From the NCBI GenBank assembly GCA_031296115.1, contig JARLGI010000120.1, positions 1 to 64,000 of the forward strand: a DNA stretch of 64,000 nucleotides, given 5' to 3'. The DNA comes from Acidobacteriota bacterium (lineage in GTDB: Bacteria; Acidobacteriota; Terriglobia; Terriglobales; Acidobacteriaceae). A model generated the notes under the pieces. That model was not told the DNA's origin. It saw nothing but the letters and a program-made list of their open reading frames with translations, and did no database searches. Positions 1 to 10,649 of the stretch are shown piece by piece. How positions within the stretch are numbered: the stretch's first letter is position 1; each line of letters begins with the position of its first letter. Made by a program: the position numbers and the translations under genes.

Positions 1-2
1 AC

Positions 3-191
3 CTGCGTCATAGCTTGGCGAGCTTCCTCGTTCGGAAAGGGACGGACGTGAAGACGGTGCAGAAGATGCTTCGCCACAGCGACGTCGCTACTACGCTCGG
101 GATATACGCTCACAGCATGAGCGAGGATCGCCTGGCAGCGCAGGATGAAATGCTGACCGCGATGATGACGCCGTCAAACGCCGTGAACTGA
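3..191 (+). CDS. Tyrosine recombinase/integrase, C-terminal fragment (5' end outside window)
   Basis: Frame-3 translation [50 protein letters not shown]... contains the HxLR...LGH(HS)xxxTxxxY-like catalytic C-terminus of phage-type integrases; stop TGA at 189-191. Confidence 0.85.
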   Translation: MRHSLASFLVRKGTDVKTVQKMLRHSDVATTLGIYAHSMSEDRLAAQDEMLTAMMTPSNAVN

Positions 192-196
192 GCCAC

Positions 197-224
197 CACA
201 GGTGTGAAATCACAGGTGTGAAAT
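197..224. repeat. Perfect 14-bp tandem duplication (CACAGGTGTGAAAT x2)
   Basis: Direct reading of sequence between integrase stop and tRNA. Confidence 0.9.
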
Positions 225-256
225 TTTGGGCTGGTCCGCTAAACGATTGAAAGATA

Positions 257-332
257 TGGTGGCCAGGGACGGAATCGAACCGCCGACGCCAGCCTTTTCA
301 GGGCTGCGCTCTACCAGCTGAGCTACCTGGCC
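257..332 (-). tRNA. tRNA-Phe (GAA), CCA encoded
   Basis: Reverse complement GGCCAGGTAGCTCAGCTGGTAGAGCGCAGCCCTGAAAAGGCTGGCGTCGGCGGTTCGATTCCGTCCCTGGCCACCA; 7-bp acceptor stem GGCCAGG/CCTGGCC, anticodon loop CTGAAAA. Confidence 0.95.
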
Positions 333-438
333 ACGGGCACGGATGCGCTGTGAGGGGTGCTGCGACCGTTTGAATTATAGCAAGCGATGAGGAAGGTTCG
401 CCATTGGCGAACCTTCAGCACCCCCTTCGTGCCGCAGT

Positions 439-1368
439 TCACCAAGACTTGCCGCTTGCCGTTAGGACGAGTTTTGCTGCGGCAAGGTCCTCCACCGCAA
501 GCCCCAACGACTTGAACACCGTGAACTCCGCCTGCGGTCCTGCCTTAGTCCCAGCGAGCAATTCGCCAAGTTCAGCATAAACGGTTGCGCCCGCTATCAA
601 GATGTCTCCAGACTCGATCATTGCCGCTTCGCGAGAATCTACCACCACCCTGCCCTGCATGGCGGCATCGTCCAACTCGCGGCGTGTTGGGCCTACCGCG
701 CCCACTGCATTGACCAGAACGCCCGGCTTCAGCCACGTTCCTCGTAACACCGGCTGCGGCGAGTCGGTGGCCGTCACGACGACGTCGGCTCCGTGTACGG
801 CGGCCTCAGCCGACGTGGCAGTTGCACCAATTTCCTCGGCGAACGCCTGCGCACGTTGTGAATTGCGGCTCCAAACTCGAACCTCGACGAACTCCCCCAC
901 CAATCGAAGCGCGCGAACGTGGGACCGCGCTTGAACTCCGCTGCCCAGGATTGCAAGCACTCTCGATTCCGGCGCGGACAGCAGCTTGGTCGCGACTGCC
1001 GATACCGCAGCCGTGCGCAATTCGGTAATCAGGCGACCATCCATCACGGCGAGTGGCTCGCCGGTATCCGAGCGAAACAACATGATCATGGCCTGATGCG
1101 TTGGCAAGCCGCGTGCGGCGTTATCAGGGTAGACGTTCACCAGCTTCGCTCCCATCACGTCGCCGTAGACCGCCGGCATGGTGCCCATTCGCCCGTTGTG
1201 TTGCTCAATGGAGAGCACGCCCCGCACAGGCTGCTGCACCCGCCCAGCGCTGAAGTCAATCAGTGCCTGCGTCATGGCGGGGATCAGGTCTTCCAACCGT
1301 AGCACTCGCTCGACGGCTGCTTCGTCGAAGAAGGGAACGGCAGGCTCATTACTGGCCGATCGGCTCAT
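439..1368 (-). CDS. Ornithine cyclodeaminase / mu-crystallin family protein
   Basis: MSRSASNEPAVPFFDEAAVERVLRLEDLIPAMTQALIDFSAG...GRLITELRTAAVSAVATKLLSAPESRVLAILGSGVQARSH: family Rossmann motif GSGVQA; ATG chosen at 1368. Confidence 0.88.
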   Translation of the reverse strand: MSRSASNEPAVPFFDEAAVERVLRLEDLIPAMTQALIDFSAGRVQQPVRGVLSIEQHNGRMGTMPAVYGDVMGAKLVNVYPDNAARGLPTHQAMIMLFRSDTGEPLAVMDGRLITELRTAAVSAVATKLLSAPESRVLAILGSGVQARSHVRALRLVGEFVEVRVWSRNSQRAQAFAEEIGATATSAEAAVHGADVVVTATDSPQPVLRGTWLKPGVLVNAVGAVGPTRRELDDAAMQGRVVVDSREAAMIESGDILIAGATVYAELGELLAGTKAGPQAEFTVFKSLGLAVEDLAAAKLVLTASGKSW

Positions 1369-1447
1369 AGGTGATGCCCTACTGTAAATAACGGAATTGG
1401 CCAGCGTCGATAGGATTCCGCGTGGACGTGGCACAATTAAGACATTC

Positions 1448-1864
1448 ATGCTCAAAGTGAAGAAGCTGTCGCCTGCCGCCACGCTCCCAACCGTTGCCCA
1501 CCCCGGAGAGGACATCGGTTACGATCTTTATTCCGCCGAAGACCGCACAATCGTCGCGCACGGTGCGTCAGGAGTGTGCACCGGGGTCGCCATCGAGTTT
1601 GTGCCCACCGCCGGCGGTGTCGTGAAGACGCGGTCGGGAATGGCGAAGAAGCGGCTTATGTGTAATGCGGGCGTGATTGATGCCGGTTATCGCGGCGAGA
1701 TTATTGTGCTCATGGAAAATCTCGGCGATGAACCATACACGATTCATTGCGGCGACAAAATCGCTCAACTCCTGGAGCACCCGTCCCTTGCCACCGACGT
1801 TGTGGAAGGCGAACTCAGCCAAGCCGTCCGCGAAGCGAAAGGATTCGGGTCATCAGGAGATTGA
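1448..1864 (+). CDS. dut: dUTP diphosphatase (dUTPase)
   Basis: MLKVKKLSPAATLPTVAHPGEDIGYDLYSAEDRTI...GVVKTRSGMAKKRLMCNAGVIDAGYRGEI...GDKIAQLL...GFGSSGD: dUTPase motifs 1-5 all visible. Confidence 0.93.
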   Translation: MLKVKKLSPAATLPTVAHPGEDIGYDLYSAEDRTIVAHGASGVCTGVAIEFVPTAGGVVKTRSGMAKKRLMCNAGVIDAGYRGEIIVLMENLGDEPYTIHCGDKIAQLLEHPSLATDVVEGELSQAVREAKGFGSSGD

Positions 1865-1924
1865 GGTGGGACGTGCCGAATCCACCGCGCCCGGGTGTTT
1901 ACGCCTCGGATATAATCGCGGGCG

Positions 1925-2962
1925 ATGGAGCGTACGGCAGTTTTCTGCTCGGGCCAAATCCGGGAAGAAAACTCAAACCCGCGGCCCAAGAGGATCTTTG
2001 TCTTCGCCGGGGAACCGGAAGACGCTGCTTCTGGGACTTGTGCTAGCGGTCGCGACCATCGCCCTGTATGTCCCCGTCCACTCTTATCCATTCGTCAACT
2101 ATGACGACGAGCTCTATGTAACTTACAATGACCACGTGAAGGCCGGGCTAACGCTTGAGACCGTCAAGTGGGCGTTCACCAGCTTCGATGCTTCCAATTG
2201 GCATCCGCTTACCTGGGTATCGCACGCTGGACTATCAACTTTTCCAGTTGGACGCCGGCGGCTGTTTCTCATGGTCATCTGGGGAGTAGCGGAACGGGCC
2301 GACCAACGCCACGTTCCTCTTGCTTGGCGGGCGGCCTGTAGCACGGCGGTCTTGTTGACCCTGTTGGTGGTTGCTCGTGCCTAGCTCGATTACTGGAGCG
2401 ACAACGTGGACTGTGGACCCACGTGCTCGAGGTCACGGGCAAGAATTGGGTAGCACAAAACAATCTGGGCCATGCCCTGCAGAATCAGGACAGGGAAGAC
2501 GAGGCTTTGCCGCACCTCCAGGAGGCGGTCGCGATCAACCCGTCCGATGCCGATAGCAACCTCAACATCGGGGCGTACGATCAACAGCACAAGAACATGT
2601 CAGCGGCACTCGAGCAATACGAGAAGGTAGTCAGCCTTACTCAGAATAACGCTCGCTTAACCCTGCCCATACGAGACCAGGCGTTCAGAAATATGGGTTA
2701 CGTTTACCTCTCCCAGGGAGATCACGTCCGCGCGCGCGAGAGTTTCCAGCAGGCAGTAAACTTGAACCCGCAAGACGGAGAGGCGTGGATTGGACTGGGC
2801 GTGATGGAACAGGGGCTTGGAGAGTCGAATCGGGCGGTCGACGCCTACAACCACGCATTGCGTATTCAGCCCTTCGATTTAGGGTATCTGCTGCTCTCCC
2901 GGGCACCGCAACAAGCAGGACGCGTGGAAGAGGCACCGATAGCGATGAAGAAGGCGCAGTAG
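1925..2962 (+). pseudogene. Decayed membrane/TPR repeat protein (N-terminal TM part and C-terminal TPRs in different frames, middle missing)
   Basis: N-part ...LLLGLVLAVATIALYVPVHSYPFVNYDDELYVTYN..WAFTSFDASNWHPLTWVSHA then LDYQLFQLDAGG in a shifted frame; C-part THVLEVTGKNWVAQNNLGHALQNQDREDEALPHLQEAVAINPSDADSNLN. Confidence 0.75.
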
Positions 2963-3089
2963 TTGTCCCGAAATTTTCAGAAGGCACAGCTGGTTGCCGA
3001 TCGTCTCCTCGCACAGTGAGCCATGACGCCTCTGCCTTGACGATTCCGCTCGGGCCGCAATACAGTCGGACTATCCGGAGACTCACGCC

Positions 3090-5837
3090 TTGGACGCCCT
3101 CACTGGGAAGACATTTCTTCACTACATAATCGTGCGCAAGCTGGGCGCCGGTGGCATGGGTGTGGTGTATGAGGCTGAAGACACTCGGCTCACGCGTCAT
3201 GTCGCTGTAAAGTTTCTGTCCAAAGACTTCGAGCAGGATGCCTATGCGCTAGTGCGTTTCCAGCAGGAGGCCCGGGCGGCCTCCGCACTGAACCATCCGA
3301 ACATCTGCACCATTTACGCCATTGAGGAATGTGAGGGGCAGCACTTCATCGCGATGGAGTTGCTGGAGGGGCAGAGCCTCGGGGAGAAGATCAATGGCCA
3401 CCCGCTCACCCAGGAAAGAATTCTTGACCTTGGGATCCAGTTGGCCGACGCGCTGGAGGCGGCGCACAGTCGGGGGATTGTCCACCGCGACCTGAAACCC
3501 GCCAATATCTTCATTACTTCCCGCGGGCAGGCCAAAATTCTCGATTTCGGGCTGGCTAAGCTGGTTCGCGATCGCCGCGCCGCCCTGGAAACCGTGGCCG
3601 CCGATGCTGCAACCGTTGCGTCACTGCAATTGACGTCGCCGGGAACGGCCGTAGGCACCGTCGCATACATGTCTCCCGAGCAGGCTCGCGGGGAGGAGCT
3701 TGACGGCCGCAGCGACCTCTTCTCGATGGGTTCGATACTGTATGAAATGGCGACGGGGAAGCTGCCCTTCGATGGCAGCACCTCAGCCGTAATGTTCCAA
3801 GGCATTCTAGGCGGCAATCCGCGACCGCCGATCGAGTGGAACCCGGCCATTTCTCCGAGGTTGGAAGAAATCATCGGTAAGGCGTTGGAGAAAGATCCTG
3901 ACCTGCGCTATCAGAGTGCAGCAGAGCTGCGGGCGGACCTGAAGCGGTTGAAGCGGGACAGCAGTGGTCACACCTCGCAAGTTGGAAGGGCGGCCGCTTC
4001 GTCGTCAGTCTTCGCAGCCAGCGGATCCGATGTGCGAGAACGGTCCTCCGGCAGCTCCGGCATTTTGGAAGCCGCCAAGCGGCATAAGAGCGGTGCAGGC
4101 CTTATCACCCTGCTCAGCATCGGCATGGTTGCCGCGGGCCTGTACGGCTTCTATAAGTGGTTCTCCCAGTGGCGGGCCGATTCCGGCCCGGTGCCTTTCC
4201 AGAACATGAGCCTGCAAAAACTCACGACCTCGGGAAAGGCGGTGCTGGCGACCATCTCCCCCGATGGCAAGTACGTGGTGAATGTCGTCGATGAGGGCCA
4301 CGGACAACAGGCGCTTTGGATGCGCCACATCGCAACGGGCAGCAACGCCCAAATCATGCCTCCGGCCCAAGTTCGCTACACGGGGCTGACCTTCACTCCG
4401 AGTGGCGACTTTCTGTATTTCGTGCGCCAGGAACCGGAGAAACCGGGTTTGGGGTTTCTCTATGAGGTTCCCGTTTTGGGAGGCACACCGCGCAAGTTAG
4501 TGGACGATGTTGACAGCGCGGTCAGCTTCTCGCCGGATGGGCAGCAGATGGCTTTCCTGCGGCAGAGCAGCTCGGAAGGCAGCTCGAAGATCATCATTGC
4601 CCAAGCCGACGGCACTGGGGAACGGGCGTTGGCAGCGCTTCCTCTGCCCGGCTATGCCAGTCCCGTTTGGTCTCCGGACGGCAAATTGATCGCTGCGACG
4701 GTTCTCGATCCGGGCAGCAAGGAGCTGGGCAGGGTCGTCGTCCTCGATGCAAAGAGCGGAAGAGAGAAAACCGTTTATGCGGGCACGGCGAGCCTGCAAA
4801 AGCCGGTTTGGATGCCGGATGGACAGCACTTACTGCTGATTTTTCACGACATTTCCAGCGAGTGGAATGGGCAAGTGGGAGAAATCTCACTTGCCGGCGG
4901 AAAATTCCACCGCATAACCAACGACTTGAGCAGTTACAGCAACAACACTTTAGCCGTCACCCGGGATGGGAAGCAGGTGATCGCCGTGCAAACCCTGCCG
5001 GAGGCCGGCGTGTACACGATGAGTTCAGAGCCGAACAGCAGTGCCACTGCGGTACAGATTGATAACCACGGGGACATCAATGTCGGCTGGCTACCGTCGG
5101 GCGGGTTGGTGACACTGGACTATGACGGCCACATCTCTACCATGAACGCGGATGGAAGCAATCGAAACGTGATCTATCAGCAGACCCTGCCGCTGCAAGG
5201 GCTCAGCGTCTGTCCGGATGGATCCCATGCTCTCTTCCAGATGCCCAATAAAGACACGAAGGCCCTTAATATCTGGCGTTTGGACCTGCAGAGCGATCGG
5301 GCCGAAGTGCTCACCAGCGGCAAAGTGGACCAGAACCCTATGTGCTCACCGGACAGCCAGTTCTTCATCTACACCAGTTTGCGGAATGGCAAACAGGTGT
5401 TGATGCGAATGCCGGTCGGCGGCGGTGCTGCCAAACAACTTTATGATAAGTACGTGGGCTTCGCCGCCATCTCTCCTGACGGAAAGCAGGTATTGGTATT
5501 TACCGCGGTCGGTGCAGGGGTTAATTTTAGGTCGATCGTGGAGATTATTCCGTCCGAGGGTGGGCTGGCGGTGAACAGCTTCTCTCCGAGCCGGGCGCTG
5601 GCTGGTCTGTTCCGCTATTCCGAAGACGGGCAAAGCCTGTATTACCCGGTTGCCGACAAGGGTGTGTTCAACCTGGCTGTCCAGTCGATGGCCGGCGGAG
5701 TGCCTAAACTCGTTACGAATTTTACCGATCTCTCGATCTATGGGTTTGACTATGATTGGAAGAACAAGCGGTTGGCGATAACTCGCGGACGCACGAACTT
5801 TGATATCGTGCTGATATCCCAACAGCAAGCGCAATAG
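3090..5837 (+). CDS. Ser/Thr protein kinase with TM segment and C-terminal TolB/WD40-like beta-propeller
   Basis: [68 protein letters not shown]; repeated 'SPDGKxx' propeller repeats after TM; TTG start. Confidence 0.92.
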   Translation: MDALTGKTFLHYIIVRKLGAGGMGVVYEAEDTRLTRHVAVKFLSKDFEQDAYALVRFQQEARAASALNHPNICTIYAIEECEGQHFIAMELLEGQSLGEKINGHPLTQERILDLGIQLADALEAAHSRGIVHRDLKPANIFITSRGQAKILDFGLAKLVRDRRAALETVAADAATVASLQLTSPGTAVGTVAYMSPEQARGEELDGRSDLFSMGSILYEMATGKLPFDGSTSAVMFQGILGGNPRPPIEWNPAISPRLEEIIGKALEKDPDLRYQSAAELRADLKRLKRDSSGHTSQVGRAAASSSVFAASGSDVRERSSGSSGILEAAKRHKSGAGLITLLSIGMVAAGLYGFYKWFSQWRADSGPVPFQNMSLQKLTTSGKAVLATISPDGKYVVNVVDEGHGQQALWMRHIATGSNAQIMPPAQVRYTGLTFTPSGDFLYFVRQEPEKPGLGFLYEVPVLGGTPRKLVDDVDSAVSFSPDGQQMAFLRQSSSEGSSKIIIAQADGTGERALAALPLPGYASPVWSPDGKLIAATVLDPGSKELGRVVVLDAKSGREKTVYAGTASLQKPVWMPDGQHLLLIFHDISSEWNGQVGEISLAGGKFHRITNDLSSYSNNTLAVTRDGKQVIAVQTLPEAGVYTMSSEPNSSATAVQIDNHGDINVGWLPSGGLVTLDYDGHISTMNADGSNRNVIYQQTLPLQGLSVCPDGSHALFQMPNKDTKALNIWRLDLQSDRAEVLTSGKVDQNPMCSPDSQFFIYTSLRNGKQVLMRMPVGGGAAKQLYDKYVGFAAISPDGKQVLVFTAVGAGVNFRSIVEIIPSEGGLAVNSFSPSRALAGLFRYSEDGQSLYYPVADKGVFNLAVQSMAGGVPKLVTNFTDLSIYGFDYDWKNKRLAITRGRTNFDIVLISQQQAQ

Positions 5838-6067
5838 CTGTCAAACCTGAGCGCCGCGTGTCCGCGAGGGCGGCCCATCAGGTGTTTCAACCAAAAAGGG
5901 TTTTTCATTTGGTTGCAGTTGAATTATTCTTCGGTTCAACACGCACTTCTTCGTCATTGGCCCAGCCGGATCTGCAAGCCGCTGGGTGCCGCGCCAAACG
6001 GGACGGTCGGCCAGTCCTTTGGGAGAGGCGTTTACATAACCAGCTTATTGAGCTTTGCATAATATAG

Positions 6068-6461
6068 TTACAGAGGAAAGAGTTCTGCTTGTTCCCAGAA
6101 AGCGCAGACCAGGGTGGGGCGACGGCGCCTCCGACGCAACGCTTGGCGTGCGTGGGAGCTCAACTGCCCGAACGTAGTGGGGCAGAAGTTGGGTAACTCG
6201 TGCTGCTTCCAGTGTGACCACAGATACTCCACTGGGTTCAGTTCTGGAGCATAGCCGGGAAGGTATTCCAGCCACGGACGCCCCTCTGTTGCTGTACGAA
6301 CTGCCAGAGGGCACGGCTGCGGTGACCGGGCAGTCCGTCCCAAACGATCAGCAACTTACCAGGAATGTGGCGCAGCAGATGAGCGAGGAACTGGATGATT
6401 TGCGGGCTACGGATCGCTTCCGGAAACAGGCGGAAGCAAAAGTGCCACCAGGACCTGGCGG
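6068..6461 (-). mobile_element. IS630-family transposase remnant, frameshifted
   Basis: Minus-strand FRLFPEAIRSPQIIQFLAHLLRHIPGKLLIVWDGLPGHRSRALW in one frame and EGRPWLEYLPGYAPELNPVEYLWSHWKQHELPNFCP in another: DDE C-terminal half of IS630 transposases. Confidence 0.8.
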
Positions 6462-6887
6462 AATGACGAACGGAAGTCTAGGGGGCGCCTATTCCAGCCC
6501 AGACTCCAGCACCACCAGGACCCCGGTCCTGGACAGCAATGGGAACCTTGTGGATGTGCTTTACATCGTTTCAGCGAGCACGGCGGGAGCGACCAACACC
6601 CAAACCAAAGGTGTGTTGCTGAGCACTGACAAGAATCCGAAATTGAGTGTCTTGGCGCATTAGGGCAGCAGAAACGCGAAGCAAGCTTTGCGTTTCTGTT
6701 CATATACAGGTCGTCTCGTGAGTTGGCTCTATACGCCTTCGCGGCTGGGTGTGCTCGGAATGGCCGCCCTTTCCTAAGCTAGGAAACGACCCCTATCAGC
6801 GGGGAATCACGTTATACTCTGTAGTTACTTGGCTTCGGGTGGGAGCCTGTCTCCGTACACCTTGGCTCGGCCGCGGAAGGTGGGGAA

Positions 6888-9800
6888 ATGGCTGGGGATA
6901 AAGACGGTGCAGGGCGCAGAGTGCAGGATGGCACGGCTGTGTCCAGCGGTGACAGTTCCGCTGCTACGACTAATCCGGCGCTCGGCTCAGAGGGGATGAC
7001 CCTTCCCGGGATTGACAGCGCTGATGTTACTTTAGCGGGCGTTCCCACTTCGTCCGGCCCGCCTCAGGCCGCTTCTACTCCGAGAAGCGACCCCTCAGAC
7101 GCCGTGACCATCGTGGAGTCCAGTGGTTCCGGCGGCAGCAGTACGCCGCACCCGATCTTCTCTTCCATTGGCGCTACGATTTTCCCTGAAGGCGATGTCC
7201 TCGGCGGCCGCTATGAAATTCAAAAACTGCTTGGCATGGGCGGCATGGGGGCCGTCTACAAAGCGCGCGACATGGAAGTGGAGCGCGTAGTCGGACTTAA
7301 AGTGATTCGGCCTGACCTCGCCGGCGATCCCGCCATACTGGCCCGCTTCAAGCAGGAACTGGTGCTGGCCCGCCAGGTCACCCACAAGAACATTATCCGG
7401 ATTTACGACCTGAATGAAGCCGATGGTGTGAAGTTCATCACCATGGAGTTCATCGAAGGTGAGGACTTGCGCACCATCCTCACCCGGCAGGGCAAGTTAT
7501 CGGCGGAGGAATCCGTCTCCATCATCATCCAGGTGTGTGCCGGCTTACAGGCGGCGCACAGCGAAGGCGTCATCCATCGCGATCTGAAACCCAGCAACAT
7601 CATGCGCGACGGAGCGGGCCGGGTCGTCATCATGGACTTTGGTTTGGCCCGCACCGTCCAGGGTGATGGCATGACTCGCACCGGCATGATGATCGGCACC
7701 ATGGAATACATGTCGCCGGAACAGGCCATGGGCAAGGAACTGGACGCGCGCTCGGACGAATTCGCCGTCGGCCTCATCCTCTATGAACTGTTGAGCGGTT
7801 TCATCCCCTTTCAGGCGGACAGTGCGATTGCCAGTCTGGTAAAGCGCACGCAGGAGCAGGCAACCCCGCTCACTGACGTGGATTCTAGTGTCCCCGTGCC
7901 GTTGAGCAATATCGTCAGCAAGTGTTTGGAGCGGGACCCCAACGGACGGTTCAACTCCGTCCAGGAGCTGATCGACCAACTGGAGATTTGGCAGGGGAAG
8001 AAAGCAGGTCAGACTGTAAGTGCTCCAGTACTCCCATCGGCTGCGGCTCCCGCGAAGCGGTTGCCATGGAAGTGGATCGTGGTTGCTGCCGCGGTGGTTG
8101 TACTCGCAATAGGAGCCGTTGTTGGAATTCGGTCCGGGAGCGGCGCCGGTGGGGCACCCGCAGCCGTAAAGGGCCCCGTGACCTCGCTGGCCATTATCCC
8201 GTTTCAGAATGGTTCAGGCGATCCCAGTCTCGACTGGCTCTCCTCGAGCCTCTCAGAAAACCTGAGCTCCGATATGGGGCAATCGGCGCACCTGCATCTG
8301 GTTTCTCCCGCGCGGCTGCAGCAGGTGCTCCACGATCTCCACATCTCGCCGCAGTCACAACTGGATCTTTCACAACTAAAGCGTATCGCCGAGTTCACGA
8401 ATGCCAACACGGTTGTGTTTGGGCAATACGCAAAGTTCGGTGATCAGATCCGGGTGAACGCCACGGTCAACGACTTAAAGAACGACCGTCAGTACCAAGT
8501 CGCGACTGACGTTGCCAGCGAGAAAGATCTTCTCGCTGGTCTGACCAAACTGGCTGAGGAAGTGCGGCAGAAGCTCGCGTCGTCGCCTGAACTCCTCAAA
8601 GAACTGCAGTCGCAGACCCCGTTTGTGCTGACCAAGTCGGTTCCTGCCTTGCGTGCCTACGACCAAGGGCTGCAACTCTCACGTTCCGGCAAGGAGCAGG
8701 AGGCTGCCAAGAAATTCGAGGAAGCCACCGAAGCTGATCCCAACTTTGCCATGGCATATTCCCAGTTGGCGAAAAGTTACCAAACGCTTGGATTTGATGA
8801 CAAAGCGGAACAGACTTCACGCCGTGCGGTGACCCTTAGTGACGGCTTACCCGCACGGGAGCGCTATCTGATCGAGGCGACGCATGCCCGCATCATGAAC
8901 CAACCCGAGAAGGCGATCGAGGCCTACCAGAACATCACCCAGGCGAATCCGTCTGATACGGACGCGCAATTTGCGCTCGCCGGCCTGTACGAAGATGCCC
9001 GCAATTTTGACGAGGCCCGCAAATGCCTCGCCAAGGTACGTGCGGCGGATGGAAAGAATGTGTATGCGTTGCTGGCCAGCGGACGAGTTGAATTGAGGGC
9101 GGGCAATGCACAAGCAGGGCTGGAATTCCTGAACCCGGCTTACAGTCTGGCGATGCAACTGGATAACGAAGAGGTGAAGGCCTCCATCGAGCAGGCGATG
9201 GGAGTTGCGTACGAGCAGTTGGGCAAGCTGGACGAAGCGCTGCGGAATATGCAGGACGCGTTGGCAATCCGTAAGAAGCTTGGCTTACAACGCGATATGG
9301 CGAGCAGCCTTTACGCTATCGCCGGGGTCCAAGACACGCTGGGGAACAGCGCCGCCGCCTTCGCCAGCTACAAGGAGGCCCTAGCGGTTCTCCAGCAGAT
9401 AGGCGACAAGCACGGCATTGCTACGACATTGATGAATCTCGGCGCTACTTACAACGATCACGCCCAGTACGACGAAGCGCTCAAGAACCTGAACGATGCA
9501 CTTACCCGCTTCCGCGAACTGGGGGACGAGCCTGCTCAAGCCACCGTCTTGAATAACATTGGCACCGCTCGTTTCAGCATGGGAGAATTCCAGGACGCAT
9601 TGACCTATTTCCAGCAGGCGTACCAGTTGCGGGAGAAGCTCAAGCTCTCGGCGGACATGACCCAAAGCCTGCATAATCTGGCCGAAACCAACGTGAAACT
9701 TGGGCAGTACGACACCGCGCTCTCGCAATATCTGAAGGCGCTGGACAGTGGCAGGGCCAGCGCCGACCAGAGTGTCATCGGTCAGGAATCGAGCAGCTTG

Positions 9801-10577
9801 GGAGCACTGTTTGCGACTCAGGGCAAGTACGATGCAGCCCTAAAGTCGTTGCAGGAAGCGATGAAGCAATACCAGCAGGCCAATGATCACACTTGGCTGA
9901 TGGCCGAGACGCAGGCGCGTTACGGAGACGTACTTTCGCAGGTCGGCCGTTTCGAAGAGGGGCAGAAACAACTGGAAGATGCGCTGAAGGTGGCGGCGGA
10001 CGTCAAGAACAATACCGTGACCGCCGAAGCTCTCAACTGGCTGGGTGACAGTTACTTCTACCGCGGCGACTACGCAGCGGCGCGGCAGCAATACGAAAAG
10101 GCAGCAGCGGTAGCGGCCAAGGCCAAGATCCGCGAGCAGGTCGCTGTGTCAAAGTTCGGGCTCGCGCGTCTTGATGTGGTGCAGGGCCGCAGCACGGCCG
10201 CGATCCCTGCCCTGCAAAAGCTAGTCCAGGAGAGTGACGCCTCGGGATTGAAGGCCCTCTCGGTGCAAGCGTCCAATTATTTGGCGCAAGCCTTGGAGGC
10301 AACCGGCAAGACTGACGCCGCCCGGCAAGAGTTGGATCGTGCCCTGAATCGCGCCGAGAAACTGGGGCTGCTGGTGGAGCAGGCCCGGGCGCACTATCTT
10401 TTGGCGCAGGCGTTTGACAAGACCGGCAAGGCCAGCCAGTCCACGCCCCAGTACCGCGAAGCCGTTAAACTGCTGGAATCAATCAGCAAAGAAGATGGCG
10501 CATCCCGCCTCCTGGAGCGCTCCGACCTGAAAGATATCTACCACGAAGCTACCAAGTCCTATCAAGGCGCGGCGTAA
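6888..10577 (+). CDS. Ser/Thr protein kinase with TM, TolB-N-like segment and C-terminal TPR array
   Basis: GGRYEIQKLLGMGGMGAVYKARDMEVERVVGLKVI, HRDLKPSNIM, DFGLARTV, MSPEQAMGKELDARSDEFAVG; VTSLAIIPFQNGSGDPSLDWLSSSLSENLSSDM; ~12 TPR-like repeats. Confidence 0.93.
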   Translation: MAGDKDGAGRRVQDGTAVSSGDSSAATTNPALGSEGMTLPGIDSADVTLAGVPTSSGPPQAASTPRSDPSDAVTIVESSGSGGSSTPHPIFSSIGATIFPEGDVLGGRYEIQKLLGMGGMGAVYKARDMEVERVVGLKVIRPDLAGDPAILARFKQELVLARQVTHKNIIRIYDLNEADGVKFITMEFIEGEDLRTILTRQGKLSAEESVSIIIQVCAGLQAAHSEGVIHRDLKPSNIMRDGAGRVVIMDFGLARTVQGDGMTRTGMMIGTMEYMSPEQAMGKELDARSDEFAVGLILYELLSGFIPFQADSAIASLVKRTQEQATPLTDVDSSVPVPLSNIVSKCLERDPNGRFNSVQELIDQLEIWQGKKAGQTVSAPVLPSAAAPAKRLPWKWIVVAAAVVVLAIGAVVGIRSGSGAGGAPAAVKGPVTSLAIIPFQNGSGDPSLDWLSSSLSENLSSDMGQSAHLHLVSPARLQQVLHDLHISPQSQLDLSQLKRIAEFTNANTVVFGQYAKFGDQIRVNATVNDLKNDRQYQVATDVASEKDLLAGLTKLAEEVRQKLASSPELLKELQSQTPFVLTKSVPALRAYDQGLQLSRSGKEQEAAKKFEEATEADPNFAMAYSQLAKSYQTLGFDDKAEQTSRRAVTLSDGLPARERYLIEATHARIMNQPEKAIEAYQNITQANPSDTDAQFALAGLYEDARNFDEARKCLAKVRAADGKNVYALLASGRVELRAGNAQAGLEFLNPAYSLAMQLDNEEVKASIEQAMGVAYEQLGKLDEALRNMQDALAIRKKLGLQRDMASSLYAIAGVQDTLGNSAAAFASYKEALAVLQQIGDKHGIATTLMNLGATYNDHAQYDEALKNLNDALTRFRELGDEPAQATVLNNIGTARFSMGEFQDALTYFQQAYQLREKLKLSADMTQSLHNLAETNVKLGQYDTALSQYLKALDSGRASADQSVIGQESSSLGALFATQGKYDAALKSLQEAMKQYQQANDHTWLMAETQARYGDVLSQVGRFEEGQKQLEDALKVAADVKNNTVTAEALNWLGDSYFYRGDYAAARQQYEKAAAVAAKAKIREQVAVSKFGLARLDVVQGRSTAAIPALQKLVQESDASGLKALSVQASNYLAQALEATGKTDAARQELDRALNRAEKLGLLVEQARAHYLLAQAFDKTGKASQSTPQYREAVKLLESISKEDGASRLLERSDLKDIYHEATKSYQGAA

Positions 10578-10599
10578 GCCGGCGTTGTGCGGAAGAAGC

Positions 10600-10630
10600 A
10601 AGAGCCCCGAATTTCTTCGGGGCTCTTTCC
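10600..10630 (+). terminator. Rho-independent terminator-like hairpin
   Basis: AGAGCCCCGAATTTCTTCGGGGCTCTTT, immediately after kinase stop; may serve convergent genes. Confidence 0.8.
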
Positions 10631-10649
10631 TCTGCATGATCGAACCGAG

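Noticed and set aside
5888-5940. Small hairpins after the first kinase (CAACCAAA...TTTGGTTG, GTTGAA...TTCAAC)
   Set aside because: Could be terminator or IS end, but stems are weak and AT-rich without a clear T-tract.
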